The notes under the pieces are model-generated. The model did not search any database and was not told the origin of the DNA. It was given only the letters and a program-made list of their open reading frames with translations. Position numbers and translations under genes: made by a program. From an uncultured Pseudomonadota bacterium (GTDB lineage: Bacteria > Pseudomonadota > Gammaproteobacteria > Steroidobacterales > Woeseiaceae), in the NCBI GenBank assembly GCA_913055625.1, contig CAJXJW010000005.1, positions 225,250-289,249 on the forward strand: 64,000 nt of DNA, read 5' to 3'. Below, piece by piece: positions 23,593 to 35,900 of this stretch (positions are counted from its first letter, which is position 1; every line of letters starts with the position of its first letter).

Positions 23593-25779
23593 CTACAGGC
23601 TGGTCTCGCCGTTCGCGTCGACGACCTGGAAGTCGGCATCGAGCGGCGGCAGGCCGACGACGGCGCGGTCGCGGTTCGTCGTCGCCAGCATCCGGGCCTC
23701 GATGTCGGCGAATCGCGGGTCGCCTTCAAGCACGGCGAGCGCCGGCGAGATCTCGGCCATGGGACCGTTCGACGGCAGCCCCTGCTCAGCCGCACGCTCG
23801 AGGTGCTCGATCGCAAGATCGGCGTTACCTTCCAGGGCGTAGTAAATGCCGGTGCTGTAGTCGAGGAGGTAGTTGTCGAGACCCTGGTCGTCGAGGTGCA
23901 CGAGGTGCGCGTCGACAAACGCCATTGCCTCGTCGAAGCGTTCCCGGTTTCCGACGCGCTGGTAGGCCAGCGCCACCTCGGCCATGATGGAGTAGCCGTG
24001 TTCGGTGCCCGGGTTTTCGTCCGCGAATTCCTGGATGCCGGGCCAGCGCTCCTCGAGGTAGTCGACGACGTCCTTGCTGCGCCCGTCACGGTTCAGCAGG
24101 ATGAACAGCGTTTCCGGAAAACCGGACGACGCGAAATCGTAGGCCATGTCGTAGGCCTCGTCCTTGCGACCGAGCTTGAACAGCGCATCCGGCCGGAAGA
24201 ACTGCGAACCCTCTTCCGCCGCCCGCTCGTACTGGTAGGTATTCAACAACCCGACGCTGAGAAAAATGCGCTCCACGCCGCTCATCGGGCCGAGTTCGCT
24301 GCGCATTTCCATCTGCTGCAGACCCTCGCCGGAGCGACCGGAAAACAGGTAATTGATGGCGCGGGCCGACAACAAGTCGGGATTGTCCGCGTCCAGCGCC
24401 TCGATCTTGCGGAGCAATGCCTCCGCCCGCTCCGGCTGGCCGAAATTGTTAAAAGTCGTCAACGCGTTGGAAAACGCCGGCCGGTACAGCGGGTCTCGCT
24501 CCGTGGCATCGATCAGCACCTCGAGCGATCCTTTGAAGTCGCCAACGCCGTTCAAGGCGATCTGCAGCCAGTTGCTCGCGTCGATCAGGTTCGGGTTTAG
24601 CTCCAGCGCCCGCATCAGCGGCTCGATGGCCGCTTCGGACGTGCCCGGCAAACGCCCGTGATACAGGCCCAGTGCCGCCCAGCCCTCGGCCAGGTTGTCG
24701 TCCAGTTCCAGCGCCTTGTCGACGAAGCGCTTGCCGCGCCGGTTCGCCTCGTCGTCCGGCAACGTCCCGTACTGCTGCTCGGACAGCAGCATCGTCGCGA
24801 TGCCGCGCTGCGCGTACAGCGGCGCATAGTCGGGATCGGCCTGGATCGCACGATCGAGTTCTTCGACCGCGGTCTCGATTTCGAAGCGTTCGCGCGTATA
24901 GATCCGCTGCTTCGCCTTCAGGTACAGGTCGAAGACTTCCGGCGTGGTCTCCCGGACGTCGGCGACCCGTGTGTCAGCGGCCAGCAGGTGGTTCGTGAGC
25001 TGGCCCAGGATCTCGTTCGCGATCTCTTCCTGGATCGCGAACACGTTCGTCAGCTCGCGGTCGTAGTTCTGCGACCAGACGTGGAAGCCGTCGTCCACCT
25101 TGATGAGCTGCGCCGTGATGCGCACCTGGTCGCCCGCCTTGCGCACGGAGCCCTCGAGGATGTGGGTCACGCCGAGCGCCTCGCCGATGCGGCGCAGGTC
25201 GTCGTTCTGGCCCTTGAACGCGAACGACGACGTGCGGCCGGCGACCTTGAGCTCACGTACCGACGCCAGCGAGTTCAGGATCTCCTCGGTGATGCCGTCG
25301 GAGAAGTACTCCTGTTCTTCGTCGGAACTCATGTTGACGAACGGCAGCACGGCGATGGAGCTGTCCGTTGCCGCGGATGTGGGGTCGTCCGCCGTCGCAT
25401 CGGATACGGCCGCGCCGGCGGCGTCGCTGGCATCCGGCCCCTGCCGCCACAGCAGGAACTGCATGCCGATCGCGATGGCCAGGAACACGACGATGACGAC
25501 GTTGAGTTTCGCGCCGGTCGCGCCCGTCATCGACGTGCCGCGCTCCACGTCCGATTCGCGCTTGATACCGTCGGGTGTCAGCTCGAATGCCCACGAGAAC
25601 AGCAGCACCGGCAGGAAGCCGATGCCGAGGATCACCAGCATCAGCCGTGGTGCCCAGTCGGGCAGGTTCAGGAGCGGCGAGACGACGTCCATGATCTGCA
25701 GCAGCACCCAGGACGCGAGCAGGTAGGTCGCGCCGACGCGAAAGACGTTCCGCCGCCTGAGTTCTGCGAGCAGGCTCAT
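23593..25779 (-). CDS. Membrane-anchored TolB-like/TPR-repeat protein
   Basis: This 728-residue protein has two membrane helices near the N terminus (about 15-62) ending at WAFELTPDGIKRE, and a third at about 90-112. The pattern is common in proteins related to the adenylate cyclase/winged-helix TPR families. Residues about 145-275 form a TolB/FlgO-like domain (SIAVLPFVNMSSDEEQEYFS and HILEGSVRKAGDQVRITAQL). The rest, about 290-715, is TPR-like helical repeats. No cyclase or DNA-binding domain is present. It may be a scaffold or signalling protein. The start MSLLAELRRRNVFRVG is the family N terminus. Confidence 0.85.
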   Translation of the reverse strand: MSLLAELRRRNVFRVGATYLLASWVLLQIMDVVSPLLNLPDWAPRLMLVILGIGFLPVLLFSWAFELTPDGIKRESDVERGTSMTGATGAKLNVVIVVFLAIAIGMQFLLWRQGPDASDAAGAAVSDATADDPTSAATDSSIAVLPFVNMSSDEEQEYFSDGITEEILNSLASVRELKVAGRTSSFAFKGQNDDLRRIGEALGVTHILEGSVRKAGDQVRITAQLIKVDDGFHVWSQNYDRELTNVFAIQEEIANEILGQLTNHLLAADTRVADVRETTPEVFDLYLKAKQRIYTRERFEIETAVEELDRAIQADPDYAPLYAQRGIATMLLSEQQYGTLPDDEANRRGKRFVDKALELDDNLAEGWAALGLYHGRLPGTSEAAIEPLMRALELNPNLIDASNWLQIALNGVGDFKGSLEVLIDATERDPLYRPAFSNALTTFNNFGQPERAEALLRKIEALDADNPDLLSARAINYLFSGRSGEGLQQMEMRSELGPMSGVERIFLSVGLLNTYQYERAAEEGSQFFRPDALFKLGRKDEAYDMAYDFASSGFPETLFILLNRDGRSKDVVDYLEERWPGIQEFADENPGTEHGYSIMAEVALAYQRVGNRERFDEAMAFVDAHLVHLDDQGLDNYLLDYSTGIYYALEGNADLAIEHLERAAEQGLPSNGPMAEISPALAVLEGDPRFADIEARMLATTNRDRAVVGLPPLDADFQVVDANGETSL

Positions 25780-25853
25780 TCTTGTTCTCCCTTGATGCCG
25801 CTGCGGCGCATGATATCAGGGCGAGTGGTCAAAAGTCCTTCCCGGCGAAGTGC

Positions 25854-27059
25854 TTATGTCGGGTCCGGGGCACCGCCGGCCCGGCCGGTGCCGGCGAGCG
25901 CGAGCCAGATCGCCGCGAGCAACGCGCAGACGAAGAACACGTTCGCGGGGCTGCCGTCGCCCAGGAAGCGGCCGCCGATGAGCCCGCCGGCGAATGCGCC
26001 GAGGAACTGGGCCGTCGAGTAGACGCCGAGCGACGCGCCGCGGGCATCGTCGTCGGCCAGCAGCGAGAGCCGCGCCGGCAGGCCGGCCTCGAGGAAATTG
26101 AAGCCGCCGAAGAACAGGACCAGCGCGAGAAATACCGTGGCCGTCGAGAACGACGCAAACGCGAGCACGGCCTGGCCGGCCAGCAGCAGCACCACTGCGA
26201 TACGCAGGGTCGCCGCCTTGCCGCGGCGCTCGTCGCGCAGTATGAGCGGCACGGTCAGCGCGAGCGATGCGACGATCGCGCCGACGTAGATCATCCAGTG
26301 CGACGTCGCCGGCAGCTCGAGCCGACCGCCCAGGACGAACGGCAGCGCGACGAACGTCGCCGTCATGATCGCGTGCAGCAGGAACACGTAGGCATCGAGG
26401 CGCAGCAGGTCCGGCCGGATTGCCGGCCGAAGGTCGGTCGGCGACCGGGTCCCGCCCTCGAGCGACACGGCGGGCACCATCAGCACGAACGCGGCTCCGA
26501 CCGCGGCCGCCACGACGCCGAACAGGAACAGTGCCGGCACACCGAAATGCGCCGCGAACCAGGGACCGAAGACCATCGCGACGATGAACGATACGCCGAT
26601 GCCGATACCGAGCACGGCCATGGAGCGGGTCCGGATGGCCGGCCGGGTGGCATCCACCAGCAGCGCGGTCAGCGTCGCGGATATCGCCCCCGCGCCCTGC
26701 AGGAACCGCCCCGCAATGACGCCGGCGATCGTATCGCTGTAGGCGGCGACCGCGCTGCCGACGGCAAACACGGCCAGACCGGCCAGGATCACCGGCCGCC
26801 GGCCCACGCGATCGGACAACGCGCCCAGCGGAATCTGCAGGAGCGCCTGCGTCAGCCCGTATCCGCCGACCGCCAGGCCGATGAGCAATGGCGTCTGGCC
26901 GTCCAGGCTGCCGGCGTACACGGATAACACCGGCAGCAGCGAAAACAGTCCGAGCATTCGCAGCATCGCGGCGCCCGTGAGCAGGCCGACCGTACGCCGT
27001 TCGCCGGGCAACAGCGCGACGGCGGCCTCGGGGGCCGGGCTCGGGGATTCGTCGGACAC
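25854..27059 (-). CDS. MFS transporter (uvrA-adjacent family)
   Basis: This is a 401-residue inner membrane transporter with about twelve helices. The MFS loop 2-3 motif is [16 protein letters not shown], and [14 protein letters not shown] follows in helix 4-5. The start is taken as GTG at 27059 (SDESPSP), because the frame further upstream runs into the uvrA promoter region. GGA lies about 9 nt before it. MFS genes divergent from or next to uvrA and near ssb are conserved in Pseudomonas and relatives (YajR/drug efflux group). The substrate is unknown. Confidence 0.9.
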   Translation of the reverse strand: MSDESPSPAPEAAVALLPGERRTVGLLTGAAMLRMLGLFSLLPVLSVYAGSLDGQTPLLIGLAVGGYGLTQALLQIPLGALSDRVGRRPVILAGLAVFAVGSAVAAYSDTIAGVIAGRFLQGAGAISATLTALLVDATRPAIRTRSMAVLGIGIGVSFIVAMVFGPWFAAHFGVPALFLFGVVAAAVGAAFVLMVPAVSLEGGTRSPTDLRPAIRPDLLRLDAYVFLLHAIMTATFVALPFVLGGRLELPATSHWMIYVGAIVASLALTVPLILRDERRGKAATLRIAVVLLLAGQAVLAFASFSTATVFLALVLFFGGFNFLEAGLPARLSLLADDDARGASLGVYSTAQFLGAFAGGLIGGRFLGDGSPANVFFVCALLAAIWLALAGTGRAGGAPDPT

Positions 27060-27148
27060 GTCTTTACATCCTGTTACGGGCGGGGCTTTGCGCCGGACTT
27101 GCCGGGCCGCGTATATTAACAGGTTCGATTCCGCTCCCCGATACCGGC

Positions 27149-29995
<2,847 letters not shown>

Positions 29996-30025
29996 GCCAG
30001 GCCGCGCGACGAGCCAGCGGCAGCG

Positions 30026-30565
30026 CTAGAAACTCAACAGGTCGGCGTTCAGTTTTAGCTGCACGAAGAAAATGCCGGAAATGCCGGGGTCGACGTCGGG
30101 CGAGTCGTACATGATCTCGACCGCCTTCCGCGGCAGGTAGGTGAAGTTCAGGCCGACGTAGCGATTGCCGACCGCGAGCCCGGGCAGGATGCCGGGAAAG
30201 GGCCGACTGCCGTTGACGTCTTCGCGCGTCATCAGGAAGGCGTTGACGCCGAGGTCGACGTGCAGGTCGTGGAACCGTCCGGTGTCCCAGACGCGGCGGT
30301 GCAGGCCGCCGCCTGCCATGTAGGACATGTTGTCGACGCTGTCGACGAATGCGTTGGCCAGCAGCTTCCAGTGCCAAGGCGACTCGCTGTCGAATGCGTA
30401 CTCGACGCCGAGGCCGTAGTTGTCTTCGTTCCAGTCCTCGTGCGCGCCGGGATGCCAGGACTTGCCGTTGATGATGGCGCTGAGTTCGCCAGCTGCCGCC
30501 GGCATGCTCGCGAAGCCCGCGGTCACCAGCGACAACAGCAGGACCAGTACCCGCAGATTCGACAT
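30026..30565 (-). CDS. PagP-like outer membrane beta-barrel protein
   Basis: The 179-residue protein has a signal peptide (cleavage near MPAAAG, about 25) and short amphipathic beta strands after it. Two stretches resemble the lipid A palmitoyltransferase PagP: NAFVDS (71-76, like AFKDS with the catalytic D-S pair) and PFPGILPGLAVG followed by NFTYLP (like PLPVLLPLASVG and MTYIP). A catalytic histidine would be H38 or H42. I infer a PagP-family acyltransferase or relative. Substrate is not known. GGGAGAAG lies 5 nt before the ATG. It follows the ATP-grasp gene by 188 bp. Confidence 0.65.
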   Translation of the reverse strand: MSNLRVLVLLLSLVTAGFASMPAAAGELSAIINGKSWHPGAHEDWNEDNYGLGVEYAFDSESPWHWKLLANAFVDSVDNMSYMAGGGLHRRVWDTGRFHDLHVDLGVNAFLMTREDVNGSRPFPGILPGLAVGNRYVGLNFTYLPRKAVEIMYDSPDVDPGISGIFFVQLKLNADLLSF

Positions 30566-30599
30566 CCAGCTTCTCCCGATTGCGACTCGTGCCGGGCCC

Positions 30600-30614
30600 G
30601 TTACCCGCGGTAAC
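30600..30614. repeat. Short perfect inverted repeat upstream of the PagP-like gene
   Basis: GTTACC and GGTAAC flank a 3-bp centre (CGC) 34-48 bp upstream of the ATG of the PagP-like gene. The position fits an operator or the core of a promoter-proximal hairpin. No known regulator site is recognised. Confidence 0.3.
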
Positions 30615-30753
30615 CCGGGTAAAGAAGCATGCATCCGTAGGGCGACGCTGTCGCTCGAAGGCGACGCAGGCAGGAACGTGACGCAGTTCACACGAGGCTG
30701 CCGGGCACGGGCCGCGCGATGGCCGAAAAACGCCGCCACGACACGGACTTGGG

Positions 30754-31656
30754 TCAGCCGGTCGCGCTGTCCTGGTGCCGCCTGACATAATCGTCGAACG
30801 CGGCCGCGAAACGTTGCGGCGCACCCGGATCCATGCGCAGGTACAGCGACGGTTCGATCAACTCGAGTTCCATCAGCAGGAATCGGCCGTCACTGTTCCG
30901 CACGAAATCCACGCGGGCGTAAGCCGGTTCGGGGTCCACGGCGGCGAGCGCGGCGTCTCCGGCGGCGGCCAGCAGGGACTCCGTCGTCGCGGCCTGAATA
31001 TCGGCCCCGTGCTCTTCCTGGACGCGGAAGTCGCCAGCCTTCGGGAGTTTGCGAATGGCGTGACTGAACGCGCCACCCAGGTAGAACAGCGAGTACTCGC
31101 CATCGGTCCGGATCGCGTCGATGAACGGCTGGACGATGAAGGGCCGCCGCGCGTACGTGCGCTCGAGCGTCGTGGCCAGCGCCGGGTCGGGCGGCCGGTC
31201 CAGAACGTAGATACTCTCCGCGTTCGCGCCGATGCGCGGCTTGATGACGAGCGTGTCCGTCGCGAGCGCTGCGAACCAATCCTCCACTTTCGCCTCCCCG
31301 AAACGTTCACGCCAGAGGCTCGGGACGATGTCGATGCCGCGGCGTTCGAGGTCCCGCAGGTAGCCCTTGTCCAGGTTCCAGCGCACGAGTGGCAGCGGGT
31401 TGACCAGCAAGGCGCCGGACCGCTCGATCGCTTCCAGCGTCGCCAGGAACGCGTCGGGATTCTCGGTGTAGTCCCACGGCGCGGCGATGTAGACCGCGGC
31501 GTAGCGCGACCAGTCGTGTCCGGCCTCGCGCCATGGCACGCAATCGACTGTCCAGCCCAGCGCTTCCAGCGGCGGGATGCCGGGACGGTAGTCCGTCACG
31601 AAGCCGCTTTCATCCGCCATCGTGAGGAACGCGCAGGCGCGCGGCTCACCCGGCAT
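30754..31656 (-). CDS. ATP-grasp family protein
   Basis: This 300-residue soluble protein resembles RimK/glutathione-synthetase-type ATP-grasp enzymes, which join a carboxylate to an amine via an acyl phosphate. Visible parts are NKGYLRDLERRGI-like WNLDKGYLRDLE (about 93-104), the ATP lysine in TLVIKPRIGANAESIYVLD (about 134-152), RPFIVQPFID (about 169-178) and the metal-binding end VRNSDGRFLLMELELIEPSL. The substrate is unknown. It overlaps the hydrolase gene by 11 nt and is the last of four coupled genes. Confidence 0.85.
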   Translation of the reverse strand: MPGEPRACAFLTMADESGFVTDYRPGIPPLEALGWTVDCVPWREAGHDWSRYAAVYIAAPWDYTENPDAFLATLEAIERSGALLVNPLPLVRWNLDKGYLRDLERRGIDIVPSLWRERFGEAKVEDWFAALATDTLVIKPRIGANAESIYVLDRPPDPALATTLERTYARRPFIVQPFIDAIRTDGEYSLFYLGGAFSHAIRKLPKAGDFRVQEEHGADIQAATTESLLAAAGDAALAAVDPEPAYARVDFVRNSDGRFLLMELELIEPSLYLRMDPGAPQRFAAAFDDYVRRHQDSATG

Positions 31657-32356
31657 CGAATGACCCCGTCTGCAGGAAACGTATCGTCAACTCGATGGGC
31701 TCGCGCATGCGCATCATGAACGCATGCGAGTGCGCGACGATCGCGAAATCGGTCATGCCCTCGAGCTTCGTGTCATCCACCGACACGCGCCCGTCGTCCG
31801 GGTTCGGCAGGAACGCCGAGGTCACCGGGTCGATCGTCCGGGTTCCGGCGATGATGCCCACCTCGAAGTCCGCGGGCGGCAGTTTCAGCGGCACGCTGTC
31901 CGGACCCTTGCCGAGTTCGCGCCCGACCGGACCGTTGATCCAGTCGTAGCCGGGCACGTCGCGCATCTTGTCGGCGGCAAGGCTGCCCTGGTTCGGCGGC
32001 CCCAGCATCACGACGCGCCCGAGATCGGCGATGGGCTGGTTCGCGAGGTACTGGCGCACGAGGATGCCGCCCAGCGAGTGCGTGACGAAGTGCACCCTGT
32101 CGACGTCCGGCTTCGCGTGACAGCCGTCGAGCCCTTCGCCGACGGCGAGCGGCGCCAGCACCTCGATCGTCGAATCCCGCGACGGGTACTCGACGTTCAC
32201 CGTCTCGTAGCCCGCGGCCTCGAGCGCCTCCTGCATCGGCTCCATCGACGCGGCGCTGCGGATCAACCCGTGCAGCAGCACGACGCACTCGGCCGCCTGC
32301 GCGGGCGGAGCGCAGGCGATGAGCAGTGCGAAGAGACTAGGCAGCCGTCGGTGCAT
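31646..32356 (-). CDS. Secreted alpha/beta hydrolase (lipase-like)
   Basis: The 236-residue protein has a signal peptide (about 1-22, ending PAQAAE), then CVVLLHGLIRSAASM, the oxyanion loop of the alpha/beta fold. The nucleophile elbow THSLGGIL gives the catalytic serine. The likely acid and histidine are in the last third (for example VAHSHAFMM). It resembles PGAP1/lipase-type esterases and is predicted to be periplasmic. It starts 20 nt inside the DUF2238 gene and its own 3' end overlaps the ATP-grasp gene. Confidence 0.87.
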   Translation of the reverse strand: MHRRLPSLFALLIACAPPAQAAECVVLLHGLIRSAASMEPMQEALEAAGYETVNVEYPSRDSTIEVLAPLAVGEGLDGCHAKPDVDRVHFVTHSLGGILVRQYLANQPIADLGRVVMLGPPNQGSLAADKMRDVPGYDWINGPVGRELGKGPDSVPLKLPPADFEVGIIAGTRTIDPVTSAFLPNPDDGRVSVDDTKLEGMTDFAIVAHSHAFMMRMREPIELTIRFLQTGSFDAG

Positions 32357-32957
32357 CAGCCAGTGCCGAGATCTGCCGGTCGTGCCAGCGGCCGAGGAGC
32401 ACGAGCGCGACGATGGCGCCTATGAGTGCCAGCATCATGTCCGACTGCGTGTCCCAGACGTAGCCCTGCGTACCGAGGAACGCGTCGGCCGCTTCGTCCG
32501 AAGCCAGCGCGACCCACCATTCGATCAGCTCATAGAACGCGCTGATGCCCAGGCAGAAGCCGACGATGAACACGTTCATCCACCCACGCGTGCGAAAAAT
32601 GCCGAGGCGCAGCGCCAGCTCACGTGCAACGAGCGCCGGGACGAAGCCCTGTGCGAAATGGCCGAGCTTGTCGTAGTTGTTACGCGTTCCGCCGGTCAGG
32701 TCGCGCACCCAGTCGCCCAGCGGCACCTCGGCGTAAGTGTAGTGGCCGCCGACGACCAGGATGATGCAGTGCGCGAGAATGAGCACGTATAGCAGGGTTG
32801 TCAGCGGGAAGCGCGTGCGCGTCGCCGCGAGAATCGCCGCACCGGCGACGGCGGGCAGCACCTCGAGCACCCACGTCGGATAGTCGTGCGGATTGATCGC
32901 CGACCAGCCGAGCACCGCCAGGAACGCGACCGACCACGCGATGACGCCCCGCGTCAT
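32337..32957 (-). CDS. DUF2238 (YjdF-like) membrane protein
   Basis: The 206-residue integral membrane protein has about six hydrophobic segments. It contains GGHYTYAEVPLGDW, NNYDKLGHFAQGFVPAL, FYELIEWWVALASDEAADAF and WDTQSDMMLALIGA, the motifs of the DUF2238/YjdF family, whose role is unknown. The conserved His, Asp and Glu at membrane edges hint at an active site. The ATG at 32957 overlaps the stop of the upstream 1351-residue gene (ATGA), so the two are coupled. Confidence 0.9.
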   Translation of the reverse strand: MTRGVIAWSVAFLAVLGWSAINPHDYPTWVLEVLPAVAGAAILAATRTRFPLTTLLYVLILAHCIILVVGGHYTYAEVPLGDWVRDLTGGTRNNYDKLGHFAQGFVPALVARELALRLGIFRTRGWMNVFIVGFCLGISAFYELIEWWVALASDEAADAFLGTQGYVWDTQSDMMLALIGAIVALVLLGRWHDRQISALADAPTAA

Positions 32958-35900
32958 CGGACCACGGTCTCTGTTCGCGAGCGGAAGAAACCGTCCTTCG
33001 CGAAGCATTGCCACGTCCACGGCAGCCAGCGCAGCAGCGCGAGGCTGAGCCACAGTGCCCACGCGAGGATCAGCGCCTTGTACACCCACAGCGGCACGGA
33101 CCAGGCAACGGCGGTCGGCGGCACGCCCTCCGCGCGGTCCGCGAACCACTGCAGGTGATTGCCCCAGGAGCCGTTGCCGGTCACGCTCATGTCCGGCACG
33201 CCGAGCAGGCCGAGCGGCAGGCTCACCACGATGGCCAGCAGCGCGATGGCCGTGAGCACGATGATGCCGGCCTGCTGCGTGTTGTACAGCGCGGGGGTCG
33301 TTTCGGGCCGCCAGCGGTCCCGCGCGCCCACCGCGACGAGCCACGCGACGACGACCGCGAAGACGCCCCAGCTGAACGTGCTGAAGCCGAGGCCCAGCAG
33401 CAGCCAGTGACGGAACCTGAGCGGCGTGAACTCGATGCGTGACAGGATCCAGGCGAACAGGACCAGTACGGCAAGCTCCGACCAGTACAGCACCGCGGGA
33501 CCCAGCACAGGGCCCGACGCACCCAGCAGCCAGCGTGATGGCGGCAGCTCGAGGGTCTGTGTCACGTTACTGGCGGGCGCGCCGAGGTCGACGACCGGCA
33601 TGCGCGCCGCGATCGCGGCCGGCACCGCTTCACGCCAGGTAATCTCGACGTCGTGCTCGCCGGGCAGCACCGGGATCGCCAGCCGCCCGTCTTCGATGCG
33701 CAGCGGCTCCGTGTCGAAGTCGATCTCGACGGACAGGAGCTCGGCATTGCCGGGCAGGACCAGCACGTGTTGCGCGCCGCGCGTACTCCGCATGTCCAGG
33801 GACAGCGTCGTCTCTCGCGAACGCTGGCCCTGGTTGACCTCGAGCCAGACGCGATCGAAGGCCAGCGTGCCGCCTTCCACCGCGTCCGGCCGCGTCGCCG
33901 AGATGACCAGCGCCTCACCACCGCGCGGGTGAAAAACCGACGTCCGCACGCCGCCGCCGGCGTCGGACGCGCTCTCGGGCAGGCCGTCGAACTCGACGTG
34001 CCACACGCTGCCGGCACCGACCTGCCAGGTCTCGGTCCACGCAACACCATCCGGCATCTCGAGCCGCAGCTCCGCGCTGCGGGGCAGCCGCGACTGCCAC
34101 GTCATCGACGGCTGGCGCGGCGCCATGTTCACCAGCAACTCGCCGTCTTCCACGTCGAGGCTCTCGGTCAGCACGGATTCGCCCGGCAACAGGGGCACGC
34201 GCAGGCTCAGCGCGCCTTCGACCGGCGCGATGCGCGAGACTTGCGTCGTCACGGTCCAGTCCAGGTCCAGCTCCACGGTGCGCGTGATCGACACGAAGGG
34301 CGGAAACCGCGTGGCTTCCCAGCGCGCCGTCGAATCCGTGTCCGTCGCCTGGCGCACCCGCGTGAGTTGCAGCGCGCCGGACACCAGGTGCCGGCCGCGC
34401 AGGCCCGCAACACTCCAGCCGTCCGCGTCGACCTCGACGCTACGCGGTGGTGCGGGAAACGGGATCTCCAGGGTATCGGCATCCCCGGCCGCGCCACGCA
34501 ACGTGATCGCATGCCGGCCTTTTGGCACCCGCACGCGGAGCACCCGGTCTTCACCCCGACGCACGTCGGCTGGCGCGTTCCCGTCGATCCGAACCGCGGT
34601 CGGCCGCCAGCCGCGGTACGCACCCGGGAGCGGCACGGCGCTGTCCTCGAGCGCGTCGATGGCGAGTAGCAGGCTGATGTCGTTACCACGCACGCTGACG
34701 GCGGCCGCGGTGATTTCCGCGCAGCGCGGCGCGCAGTCGGCGGGCTCGGTCAGGCGTCGCTCGAGGTCCCGCAGCAGTTCCGGCGTCGGCACCGACGCGC
34801 GCGCTTCCGGCACGGCCGCGAACGCCAGCACCAGGATGCCCGCCGCCGCGCGGCCGATGGCGAGACCGCCGGGCAATCGCCAGCGTCGGCCCAGCATGTG
34901 CGACGCGGCTATAGCGAGGAACGCGAGCAGCAGGCCGACTTCGACGACGCGCAACAGGGACACCACCCAGCGCGGCAGGATGACGAGCCGCAAGTCCTGC
35001 GTCGGCTCCACCGGTCCGCTCCACCCGAGCGAATAGCGGTTCCACTGCCAGTCAGGAATGCCCGGTCCGGTCTGCACGATGGCATTCGGTGCGTAGCGCG
35101 CGTACGAGCCGGACAGCTTGTCGACGCGCACGCCGCTGACGATGATTTCTTCCATCGCCTGGCCCTCTGCAGCGACCGGCGCATCGAACGTCATTGCCCG
35201 GCCATCCATCTCGCGCTTCGCTTCGCCGGGCGGCGCCGCCGGGACCGACGCCGGCCCCACGAGGTAGCTGTCGTCGAACACCGTCCCCTGCGGATCGAGT
35301 TGCGGGTAGATCGCGATGCGCAGCTGCTGTGCCGCGAACGGCACGAGCGCGAGCACGAGCAGCAACGCGCTCGCGCCGGCATAAACGCGCACGGCCGTGC
35401 GCAGCCTCCCGGCTGGCGCGACCGTGAGCAGCGCCGCGGCGACCAGCAGGTTCAGCCACAGCCAGACGGGTGCATTCGCTTCCTGGTAGCTGAGCACCAG
35501 CGCCGCCAAGGCCACCACCCCGCCCGCCACGCCGAACAGCCGCCACGCCGCGATCGTGATGATGAGCACCAGGAAGAAATCCAGCAACTGCCAGCGCGTG
35601 GCCCAGCTGCCTCTGGCCGTGTCGGCGCCGGCGGCCGCGAGCAGCTTGTGCCCGGGCGGCAGGTACAGCTCGACGCTCGCGCGGCTGAAACGCTGGTCCC
35701 ATCCCGTGGCCGGCAAGCGACCGCCGGCGTCCACGCGGGCCAGGGCGCTCAGGACGAGGTAGCTGCTGCGCACCTCGATGCCCGCATCATCGTCCCCGCC
35801 ACCGGCCGTCACGAGCAGCGGTGCGCCGTCTTCGGCAGCGGATTCGAGCCGGTAAGGCGGCTGCATGTCCAGCCGCCAGTCGCGTCGCATCTCGCCCTCG

